The notes under the pieces were generated by a model. It was not told where the DNA came from. It saw nothing but the letters and a program-made list of their open reading frames with translations, and did no database searches. Both the position numbers and the translations under genes were made by a program. From Sulfitobacter pontiacus (GTDB taxonomy: Bacteria > Pseudomonadota > Alphaproteobacteria > Rhodobacterales > Rhodobacteraceae), in the NCBI RefSeq assembly GCF_040790665.1, contig NZ_CP160850.1:1-64000 (forward strand): a stretch of DNA of 64,000 nt, written 5' to 3'. Shown one piece after another: positions 27,288-34,826 of the stretch (position 1 is its first letter; every line of letters begins with the position of its first letter).

Positions 27288-29060
27288 TTACGCGGCGCTG
27301 GCGGATACCAGCAGTTGCGCCTCATGCGCGCGCAGGGACCGGCGCGCGGCGACAAAGTTGGACATGCCGTCAGCCGCATCGAGTTCGGGGAACAGCGACA
27401 GGATCTCGCTGCGCTGTTCGGACTGGATGCCGGCCATCGAATGTGCCCCCGGCTGGAAGCTTTCGGCCCATGTCCCGTCCGCAAACACGACTTCGTGGTT
27501 GTCAAACAGCATGTGGATGTAGCTGACCTTGTCCGGCGTGACAGTGTCGACCCCATCGAGCCCGACCAGATGTTTCGCCGCGACCAGAACTTCGCGTTCG
27601 CTGAACATCACCTCGGCCGTCTCAGAGGCGACAAGCATGCGGTGGTTCGGGCTGACCATCATATCGCGCTGCGGCACGCCTTCGCCAAAGGCACCGGCCT
27701 TGATCCGAACGGGGTTGAAGCCGGGGGTGCGCAGCAGGTTGTCGCGCCCCAGATTGCGGCGACCCACCCAGCGAACCGGCTGCAGGCCGTTGTCACGGGT
27801 GACGACCAGATCGCCGACCTTGATCTGCTGCACCGGGATCTCGCCGCGTCGCGTGGCAATGGTGGTGCCGGGGGTGAAGCAGATCACGACCTCTTCGATC
27901 TCGGAATAGGTTGTGGTGCCGGTCACGTTGCCGTCGGCATCGCGGAATTCGATGGTGCCGGATTCAGGGCCCGTTTTGGTCAGCGTGTACTGCGACCGAT
28001 CCAGCCCGCTGAGGTTCAGAACGTCGACATCTGTTCCGTCGGCATCTTCGCCGCCTACGATGGTGTGATCACCGCCCGAGGTAAAGTTGAACAGGTCGGA
28101 GCCTTGCCCACCTTCGGCGCGGTCATCGCCGCCGCCCGAGGTGATGGTATCCTGCCCGTCGCCGCCTTCGATCTGATCGTCGCCTTCGCCACCGTCAAGG
28201 CTGTCGTTTCCGCCCTGACCAAAGATCGTGTCGTCGCCTTCGCCGCCCTGAATGGTGTCATTGCCCGCTTCGATCGGGGTCACAACGGCGTCGTCAATCA
28301 GGTCGCCCGAGAGGGTGAAGCCCGACTGTGTGGAACGGGTTTCAAGCGTGAACTCGATGAACTCGCGGTTCTCGAACTGGCCCGAGAACCACGCATCCTG
28401 ATCGTCGGGGGAGTTCGCCTCGGTCCCCGCTGCGGTCACGGTGCCATCGGCATTGGTGACATTCAACGACGTGTCATCGCTGGTCGCGAAGGAGGTGAAG
28501 CTGTTGGTGTCCAGCGTCACGGATTCCTGATCGCCGGGGTTGTTGCGATCGAGATCGTTGAAGGTTGCTGTCGCGTTCAGGGCGATAGGCTGGAGTGTTT
28601 CGCGATCGTAAAATTCGAGCCTAAACGTTGCTGTTTCACCCTCGAAGCGTGAGCTACCACCGCGACCTGAATTAAGCAGTATTTCGGAACCGTTGCCGCC
28701 TGTAAGGTCGATTGGCATATCGTCGTTTGTTGTGCTGACCAGTACGAGTCGGCCAACAACCGACCGACCGTCTTCTAGCGTGGCGACATTTAGGTAGATC
28801 GCAGAATCGCCCGGCTCGGCGTTGTTTTCGGTGCCTCGGTATGCATTGCCCGATGACAGGTTGATAGGCGAAGCGTCGTTGCCCGGTGCCGTACCGACGC
28901 CTGCATCGCCATACAGCAGGTCATCGCCCGCGCCACCGTCGATCCGATCGTCGCCGCCTTCGCCGGACACGCGGTCGTCCCCTGCGCCGGCATCAATCCG
29001 ATCGTCTTCTGCCGTCCCTTGAAGGGTGTCTGTCCCCGTCGTGCCGTTGATCGCTGCCAT
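27288..29060 (-). CDS. RTX repeat protein with C-terminal Hint domain
   Basis: 590-residue probable type I-secreted protein. I start at the ATG 29060 (GGAG upstream). An N-terminal block of RTX nonapeptides (GAGDDRVSGEGGDDRIDGG) is followed by a ~200-residue non-repeat insert, then a second RTX block (GEGDDTIFGQGGNDSLDGG). After that comes a Hint_2 domain beginning at the Cys of VVICFTPGTTIATRRGE and including SPNHRMLV. This architecture is common in roseobacters. Hint domains can self-cleave; the Cys and the downstream His are present. The gene may be transcribed from the ~400-bp region upstream. Confidence 0.88.
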   Translation of the reverse strand: MAAINGTTGTDTLQGTAEDDRIDAGAGDDRVSGEGGDDRIDGGAGDDLLYGDAGVGTAPGNDASPINLSSGNAYRGTENNAEPGDSAIYLNVATLEDGRSVVGRLVLVSTTNDDMPIDLTGGNGSEILLNSGRGGSSRFEGETATFRLEFYDRETLQPIALNATATFNDLDRNNPGDQESVTLDTNSFTSFATSDDTSLNVTNADGTVTAAGTEANSPDDQDAWFSGQFENREFIEFTLETRSTQSGFTLSGDLIDDAVVTPIEAGNDTIQGGEGDDTIFGQGGNDSLDGGEGDDQIEGGDGQDTITSGGGDDRAEGGQGSDLFNFTSGGDHTIVGGEDADGTDVDVLNLSGLDRSQYTLTKTGPESGTIEFRDADGNVTGTTTYSEIEEVVICFTPGTTIATRRGEIPVQQIKVGDLVVTRDNGLQPVRWVGRRNLGRDNLLRTPGFNPVRIKAGAFGEGVPQRDMMVSPNHRMLVASETAEVMFSEREVLVAAKHLVGLDGVDTVTPDKVSYIHMLFDNHEVVFADGTWAESFQPGAHSMAGIQSEQRSEILSLFPELDAADGMSNFVAARRSLRAHEAQLLVSASAA

Positions 29061-29457
29061 TGTCGTCTGCTCCGCGTGATTTCTGCAAGAAACCACGGTC
29101 CGAAGTCGGCAAAGGTTTCGCAAATCGTAAAAAACTGGTGGTCTTTTTATCGCGGTCTTCGCGTGTGGCAACGGATTTGACGGCTTTGTGATAAGTTGAC
29201 GTGGCGACCCTCTCGCGTCAGTTGTGGGCGGCGTGGTGGTTCACGTTTTACGACCAGTGAATACAAAATGGGGGCGGCATTACTGCCACCCCGCGCTTTG
29301 GTCTAAGAATTACTTGCGAAGCAATGCCAGCATGACGAGAAAAGGCAGCGTGAATATGCCCTATCTCACCGGCTTGCTTGGAGAAAATCGTGATGCCGTT
29401 CTATGCGCCCTACCTGCCAGTAACCCAAGGGTAGATCAAGCGGGGGAAAACCCCCAT
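29061..29457. other. Intergenic region, RTX promoter side and luxR 3' side
   Basis: About 400 bp, less GC-rich than the genes. An 82-codon plus-strand frame at 29224-29472 runs into the luxR 3' end and has no recognisable content. A hairpin GTAGAT...CGGGGG AAAA CCCCC ATCTAC at about 29431-29461 touches the luxR stop and could end its transcript. Nothing else is convincing. Confidence 0.4.
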
Positions 29458-30207
29458 CTACGGTTGGATTAGCCCTAAAACCAGTGATTTGGCGACCGCA
29501 TGATCGCGTGTGCTGGCCCGCAGCTTTTCTTTCGCGCCCTTGATGTGTTTCTCGAAGGTTTTTTCGCTGATCTTGAGGGTCCAGCAGATCTCGGCCGGGC
29601 GCAGACCGATGGCAAGATAGCTGAGGCAGTCACGCTCGCGCGGGGTGAGGTTGACCAGCACGCTCATGTGATCGCGGCGGATGCCTTCATCCATCGCAAA
29701 GGACAAACGTCGTAACGCGCTGCGATGCTCTTGCCAGTAAAGATCGAATTCGCGGTCGCTGCGTATCTCGCTCACCCAAAGACCGATGCCGGAGATGGCC
29801 TGACCCGCGGGCGTGCGGTTCAGCGCGAAAGACGCACCGAACTGCATGCCGATGTCATTCTCAAGCTCGGATTGCATCTGTTGCGGCTCGGTCGCGTGGT
29901 CCAGCAGGCTGGCGTCATTCCACAGCACCTCTTTCGTACCATTGGCGATCAACTCGACCGAGATATCGTCATCCACCAGCGCCTGTTCCTCGACCGCGGT
30001 GACCCAGTCTTGGGGGTAGGTGTGGCGAAAGAAACCGGCTTGGGTAAACCCGCGCACGGTCGCGTCACTGGCGTAAGGGATGATGCCATAGCCGATGCCG
30101 GTGACGCCCAGATCGGCGAAGGTTTGGGTGCAGCTGTCCCAAAACGCAACATCGCCCGTGCCCGCTTTCGCGGCACCTGCCAAATCTATCAGCTTTTCCA
30201 ATGACAT
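29458..30207 (-). CDS. LuxR-type regulator with autoinducer-binding-like domain (solo)
   Basis: 249 residues: N-terminal autoinducer-binding-like domain (about 20-165) and C-terminal LuxR HTH (LTPRERDCLSYLAIGLRPAEICWTL...). Compared by eye with TraR, the Trp in DWVTAV and the Asp in DDDIS are kept, but the usual Tyr four residues after the Trp is Val and the Pro after the Asp is Ile. The signal pocket may therefore be altered. No luxI is adjacent; the only AHL synthase is 28 kb away. The start at 30207 follows a G-rich RBS. Confidence 0.85.
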   Translation of the reverse strand: MSLEKLIDLAGAAKAGTGDVAFWDSCTQTFADLGVTGIGYGIIPYASDATVRGFTQAGFFRHTYPQDWVTAVEEQALVDDDISVELIANGTKEVLWNDASLLDHATEPQQMQSELENDIGMQFGASFALNRTPAGQAISGIGLWVSEIRSDREFDLYWQEHRSALRRLSFAMDEGIRRDHMSVLVNLTPRERDCLSYLAIGLRPAEICWTLKISEKTFEKHIKGAKEKLRASTRDHAVAKSLVLGLIQP

Positions 30208-30377
30208 GTTCGCCCCCCGGCCTGAGCAACATAATGGCAACGGTGTCGCCAAAAAGCAACATAAAATATGGCTGGAACAAGGCGTTCACCCTTTTGCGTA
30301 AGGGAATTCGAAGGCGTCAGGCCGGTGCATGACAAAATACCCTGTTCGGAAAATCGCAAAGCGCGTAAAAGGACACC

Positions 30378-31256
30378 ATGAATATTTGCGCGATCACAAT
30401 GGTTTACAAAGACTACTGGGCGCTGTCACAGTGGTACGCGCATTACGGGCGTATGCTGGGGTTTGATAACCTCTATATCGTCGCCCACGGGGCCGACGCC
30501 AAGGTCGCCAGCCTTTGCCCGCGTGCGACCGTGATCACCGTGCCCCGCGAAACGCTGGAAGGGTTCGACCGGCGCCGCGGGCAAGTGTTGAACAGTTTTG
30601 CCGATGGGCTGGCCGTGTCTTTCGACTGGGTGATCCGCACCGATGCGGACGAGCTGATCTGTTATGATCCCGCACTATATTCGTCACTGCACGCGGTGTT
30701 AGAGACGGCATCGGCAAAGTCGATGTTCGCGCTTGGTCTTAATGTGGCAGAGACCTTGGAGGATGATGTGCTCGCAGAAGGGCAAATGGCTCTTGGCCAT
30801 CGGCGCACAGCGGTGTTCTCGGGGCACTACAGCAAGGCATGGGTGACCAAACGCGGCACGGGGCTGTGGCGCCACGGCATATGGGTCGGGCCCAAGCGCA
30901 TTGAAACGGCGGTGTTTGACCTGCCGCGCGGTGTCTACTTGATGCACCTGAAATACGCCAATATCGACGCGTTAGAGACGGCAAACCAGCATCGGGTCGA
31001 TGTGGGGAACATGCCGGGGCGCGGCTTGCCCGGTGCCGCGTGGAAAGAGGCGGACCAGACGGCGGCACGGTTCTATGCCCGATTGGCGGGATTTCGCGAC
31101 GAGACATGGGAGGTCGCGCGCGATCACGCCTATGCCACGATCAGCGCGGAGCCGGTGCGCGACACCAAAGAAAACGTGCTGCGGGCGAAATCGACAGTGT
31201 TCGAGCAGCGGGTGACCTTGCCGGAGTGGGTCGCCGCGACGTTTGGCGATACCTGA
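30378..31256 (+). CDS. Glycosyltransferase family 2-type protein
   Basis: 292 residues, GT-A fold. N-terminus ICAITMVYKDYWALSQWYAHYGRMLG is the typical opening of this GT2-like group in roseobacters. The metal-binding DxD is in VIRTDADELIC near residue 91, and a HLKYAN-type motif follows around 195. The sugar and acceptor are unknown; it probably decorates surface polysaccharide. AAGGA precedes the ATG. It is divergent from luxR with ~170 bp between, so regulation by that LuxR is possible. Confidence 0.8.
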   Translation: MNICAITMVYKDYWALSQWYAHYGRMLGFDNLYIVAHGADAKVASLCPRATVITVPRETLEGFDRRRGQVLNSFADGLAVSFDWVIRTDADELICYDPALYSSLHAVLETASAKSMFALGLNVAETLEDDVLAEGQMALGHRRTAVFSGHYSKAWVTKRGTGLWRHGIWVGPKRIETAVFDLPRGVYLMHLKYANIDALETANQHRVDVGNMPGRGLPGAAWKEADQTAARFYARLAGFRDETWEVARDHAYATISAEPVRDTKENVLRAKSTVFEQRVTLPEWVAATFGDT

Positions 31257-31365
31257 TCAGTGAGCCTTCGACGCTGCGGGTTCCGGTGATGGCGCCTTTA
31301 CCATGCCCTGTTCCCGTGGTGGGATACCCCGACACAGACCGTAGAATGCGTGGGAGGAGAGCAGG

Positions 31366-32142
31366 ATGACGGATAAGATCAAGGTCGAACGGCACGGGCC
31401 GGTGACAGTGCTGCGGCTCGATGATGCCGAGACGATGAACGCGCTGACCTCTGCCATGGCGCTAGAGCTGCGTGACCTGCTGCAACACGAAGCACAGACA
31501 GCGCGGGCGATTGTCTTGGCGGGGTCGCCGCGCGCGTTCTCGGCGGGGGCGAACCTCAAGCAGGGGACGATCGAAAGTGGCAAAGAGCTTGACGCGGGTG
31601 CCGCGCTTGAAAATGCCTACAACCCGTTGATGATGACGCTTCGCGATCTGCCGGTGCCCGTGGTCTCTGCCGTGCAGGGGGCGGTCGCGGGTGTGGGCGC
31701 GTCGATTGCGCTGGCCTGTGATGTGATTGTCGCCGGTCGTGATGCCTATTTCCTTGAAGCCTTTGCGCGGATCGGGCTGATCCCCGATGGCGGGGCGACG
31801 TGGTTGCTGACACGCGCCGTGGGCCGCGTGCGCGCGATGGAGATGATGCTGCTGGCCGAGAAAATTCCCGCGCCGACGGCGTTTGACTGGGGGCTGGTGA
31901 CGCGGCTGGTCGAGAATGACGCGGTTGACGCCACCGCGCTTGAGATCGCGATCAAACTGGCGAACGGGCCGGTGCGCAGCCTTGCCTTGATCCGCAAAGC
32001 CGCGTGGAGCGCTGCCGACACTGATTTTGACACCGCATTGGCGAACGAGCGCAAATGGCAGAAGGAAGCGGGGAATACCCCCGACTTCAAAGAGGGCGTG
32101 GCCGCGTTCCTCGAAAAACGGGCACCCCGCTTTAACGGGTGA
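31366..32142 (+). CDS. Enoyl-CoA hydratase/isomerase (crotonase) family protein
   Basis: 258 residues. Oxyanion-hole motifs are intact: AFSAGANL at about 58-65 and GAVAGVGASIALACD at about 105-119. FARIGLIPDGGATWLL follows, whose Asp/Gly pattern resembles PaaG/PaaB-like isomerases and hydratases more than the two-Glu mitochondrial type. Likely in beta-oxidation or aromatic acyl-CoA metabolism. Strong RBS GGAGGA. It stands alone. Confidence 0.87.
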   Translation: MTDKIKVERHGPVTVLRLDDAETMNALTSAMALELRDLLQHEAQTARAIVLAGSPRAFSAGANLKQGTIESGKELDAGAALENAYNPLMMTLRDLPVPVVSAVQGAVAGVGASIALACDVIVAGRDAYFLEAFARIGLIPDGGATWLLTRAVGRVRAMEMMLLAEKIPAPTAFDWGLVTRLVENDAVDATALEIAIKLANGPVRSLALIRKAAWSAADTDFDTALANERKWQKEAGNTPDFKEGVAAFLEKRAPRFNG

Positions 32143-32173
32143 TCTGTTGTCGAAGGGGGCTGTGACCCCTCTG

Positions 32174-32202
32174 GTTCCTGCGGGTGTCGGTCCCGCGGGA
32201 AC
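32174..32202. other. Strong hairpin between crotonase and lipoprotein genes
   Basis: GTTCCTGCGGG / CCCGCGGGAAC pairs over 11 bp (one G-T pair) around a 7-nt loop. No T run follows, so it may be a weak terminator, a processing signal or an RNA structural element. Confidence 0.4.
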
Positions 32203-32245
32203 GAAATCATGATCTGTGCAGTTGTCGCCCTGAAGGGTTTTGATC

Positions 32246-32683
32246 ATGTACCGCCACCTCATCGCCGCTGCTCTTTTGGTCGTTCTGGCTGCCTGCCAGT
32301 TACCGAAAGACCCCGAAAACACCACTGATACCGTGCAAGGTGCCGTGCTGAAGGTCGGCGCGTTGCAAGATCCTTTGCCGGATCAAGACCTGCAGGCGGT
32401 AACGTTGATCGCCGCGGCACTGGATGCCCAGATCGAATGGCATCGCGAGAACCCGCACCAGATGCTTGATGCGCTTGAGGGGGGTGATCTGCATCTGCTG
32501 GCGGGCGGGATACCGAAAGATTCACCGCTGACAGAGCATACGGGCATGACCAACCCCATCGGATATGTGACCGTCGGGGCCGACCGTCCCGAACGGGTCT
32601 TGCTGTTGCGGCGCGGCGAGAACCGGTTTCTCATGCGGTCCAATATGGCGCTGCGTCCGCTGACGCGGGAGGCGCAGGAATGA
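32246..32683 (+). CDS. Lipoprotein resembling one lobe of a periplasmic solute-binding protein
   Basis: 145 residues from the ATG at 32246, with GAAGGG eight bases before; the frame opens at a TTG two codons earlier. Lipobox VVLAAC places the lipidated Cys near residue 17. The mature part (LKVGALQDPLP ... ALDAQIEWH ... LDALEGGDLHLLAGGI) resembles the first lobe of family-3 binding proteins, but the second lobe is absent. It overlaps the cation transporter gene by 4 bp, so the two probably act together. Function not assigned. Confidence 0.6.
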   Translation: MYRHLIAAALLVVLAACQLPKDPENTTDTVQGAVLKVGALQDPLPDQDLQAVTLIAAALDAQIEWHRENPHQMLDALEGGDLHLLAGGIPKDSPLTEHTGMTNPIGYVTVGADRPERVLLLRRGENRFLMRSNMALRPLTREAQE

Positions 32684-33585
32684 ACCGCTACCCCCCGCTG
32701 CCGCAAGAGATCGCCGACAAAATCGCGAAAGCGCGTCGGCTGGAATGGTGGACGCTGTTCTGGCTGGTCACGATCATTTTCGTGATGTTTCTGGTCATGG
32801 GATCAAGTCAGGCGATGCAGGCGGCGTGGATCGAAGACACGTTATCGCTGTTGCCGCCGATCCTGTTCCTGATCGCCGCGCGGCTTGAACGGATGCCGCC
32901 AAGCCCGAAGTATCCCTTTGGCCTGCACCGCATTGGCACCCTGGCCTTTGCCCTCTCGGCGGCGGCGCTGACCTTGATGGGCGGTTATCTGGTGTATGAC
33001 GCGGTGGTCACGTTGGTGCGGCAGGAACATCCCACCATCGGCAGTATCGAACTGTTTGGCACCGAGATCTGGATGGGCTGGTTGATGGTGGCGGCATTGG
33101 TCTATTCGATCATCCCGCCAGTGATCTTGGGGCGCAGGAAGCTGGCCATCGCGCCCGACATTCAGGACAAGGTGTTGCATGCGGATGCTGACATGAACGC
33201 CGCAGACTGGAAGACCGGCGTTGCGGGTATTCTGGGCATCATCGGTATCTCGATGGGGTTCTGGTGGGCCGATGCCGTGGCTGCGGGGTTGATCGGGTTG
33301 GACGTGCTGAAAGACGGTGGGCGCAATCTGCGTATCTCGGTCGCGGAGCTGTTGGACGGTGCGCCGCGCAAGCTTGGCTCTGCCGAGCGTCAAGATCTGG
33401 CGGATCGTGTTCAGAAAGGCATGGACGGCGCGCCCGTCGTCAAGCTGCGCGAGGCCGGACGCTATCTGCACGTGGTGATCGGTGACGACGACGAATTGCT
33501 GCCCGATGCGACGCGCGCGAAAGAGCTGGTTGGCGAGGATGACGCCTGGCGCGTGGTCACCCTGAGCGTGAAGCCCGAAAACTAG
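32680..33585 (+). CDS. Cation diffusion facilitator-family transporter
   Basis: 301 residues, six TM helices, exporting divalent metal ions (Zn2+, Mn2+, Fe2+ or similar) from the cytoplasm. Landmarks: DTLSLLPP in TM2, PKYPFGLHRIGTLA before TM3, HADADMNAADWKT (HxxxD-type) and WWADAVAA in TM5-6. The C-terminal cytoplasmic domain is about residues 205-301. The TM2 site lacks the second Asp of the classical DxxxD, so metal preference may be atypical. Coupled to the upstream lipoprotein gene. Confidence 0.83.
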   Translation: MNRYPPLPQEIADKIAKARRLEWWTLFWLVTIIFVMFLVMGSSQAMQAAWIEDTLSLLPPILFLIAARLERMPPSPKYPFGLHRIGTLAFALSAAALTLMGGYLVYDAVVTLVRQEHPTIGSIELFGTEIWMGWLMVAALVYSIIPPVILGRRKLAIAPDIQDKVLHADADMNAADWKTGVAGILGIIGISMGFWWADAVAAGLIGLDVLKDGGRNLRISVAELLDGAPRKLGSAERQDLADRVQKGMDGAPVVKLREAGRYLHVVIGDDDELLPDATRAKELVGEDDAWRVVTLSVKPEN

Positions 33586-33695
33586 GCTGCCCCAGGACCG
33601 TTGGATTTTTTTCTACATTTATTCGCGTTTTCAGCGACGGAATTTTCAGGGCCCACGTTAAATGGCTTAATGACCTGATCTGGATAGTTGGAATA

Positions 33696-34826
33696 ATGCG
33701 GAAATTTGTGAGTTTGCTGGTGGCCGTCGGGCTTTTGTTCGGGGCTTATGCCATCACCTTTGGCCTGCCCGGCACGGATGCCACAAGCGAGGCGGCGCAG
33801 CCTCAATCCGCGGCGGGTGGGCGCCCTGCAGGTGGCCCCCCTGGGGGCGGGCGTGCTCGGGGGGCGACGTCGGTGGTGACGACCGCGCTGGAACAACGCC
33901 CCTACGAGGTGACTTTATACGCGACCGGCACAGCATCCTCTTTGCGCAGTGCGGATGTGGTGACTGAAACCGCCGGTACAGTGGTCGAAACCCGGCTGAC
34001 TGCGAACCGCGACGTTGAACAGGGCGAAGTCCTTGTGCGGTTGGATGCGCGGACCCAAGAGCTGAACCTTGAAATCGCGCGCGCCAATTTGCAGCAGGCG
34101 ACCGATACGGTCGACCGCTATGACCGGCTGCGGGCCGGTGGCAACTCTACCATCACCGATGTCGCACAGTCAGAGGCGCGGGTGGCGCAGCAACTGGCCG
34201 ATGCCGAAGTGGGTCTGGCCGAAGTCGCGCTGGAAGACCGCACCATTCGCGCGCCCATTTCGGGGCGTCTGGGGCTTAGCGAGGTTGAGGTCGGCGATAT
34301 CCTTGGCGCGAATGACGTGATTGCAACGATTGACCAGACCGAAACGCTGGTGGTCGAATTCGAACTGCCCGAACGCGCCATTGGCGTGCTGGGGCAGGCG
34401 CATGAGGTGCTGGTCTCTACCTCTGCCTTTGTCGGTCGGTCGATCACCGGAGAGATCCTGTCATTCGACAGCCGGATCGATGCGGTCACGCGCTCGGTCA
34501 CGGTGAAGGCCAAGAGCGACAATGCGCAACGCATCCTCTGGCCGGGCATGACCTTTGCGGTGCGCCTGCTGCATGAAAGCGAACCGCTGCCGGTCTTGCC
34601 GTCGACCGCGGTGACGTGGTCGCGTACGGGTGCGGCGGTTTGGGTCGATGACGGCGGGACGGCGGTGCGGGTGCCGATCACGATCCTTTACCGTAAAAAC
34701 GAATTCGTCTGGGTCGAGGCCGACATCGCCGATGGCGCAATGGTCGTGACCGAAGGCGCGCAAAAACTGCGGGACGGGGCGAAAATCACCGCGGTCGGTG
34801 CCGAGACTGAAAAGGCACCGTCATGA
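33696..34826 (+). CDS. RND efflux periplasmic adaptor (membrane fusion protein), system 1
   Basis: 376 residues. N-terminal TM anchor/signal, a Gly/Pro-rich linker, then the MFP modules: lipoyl half-motif (VVETRLTANRDVEQGEVLVRLD), coiled-coil hairpin at about 115-165, the second lipoyl half (APISGRLGLSEVEVGDIL) and beta-barrel. It links the RND pump to an outer-membrane channel, which is not encoded nearby. It overlaps the pump gene by 4 bp. Confidence 0.9.
   Translation: MRKFVSLLVAVGLLFGAYAITFGLPGTDATSEAAQPQSAAGGRPAGGPPGGGRARGATSVVTTALEQRPYEVTLYATGTASSLRSADVVTETAGTVVETRLTANRDVEQGEVLVRLDARTQELNLEIARANLQQATDTVDRYDRLRAGGNSTITDVAQSEARVAQQLADAEVGLAEVALEDRTIRAPISGRLGLSEVEVGDILGANDVIATIDQTETLVVEFELPERAIGVLGQAHEVLVSTSAFVGRSITGEILSFDSRIDAVTRSVTVKAKSDNAQRILWPGMTFAVRLLHESEPLPVLPSTAVTWSRTGAAVWVDDGGTAVRVPITILYRKNEFVWVEADIADGAMVVTEGAQKLRDGAKITAVGAETEKAPS

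Noticed and set aside
28060..28270. Short repeated units in the RTX gene considered as a CRISPR or tandem DNA repeat
   Set aside because: They encode RTX nonapeptide repeats in frame, with codon variation and no constant spacer.
29224..29472. 82-codon frame in the RTX/luxR intergenic region
   Set aside because: No RBS or recognisable protein; it overlaps the 3' end of luxR.
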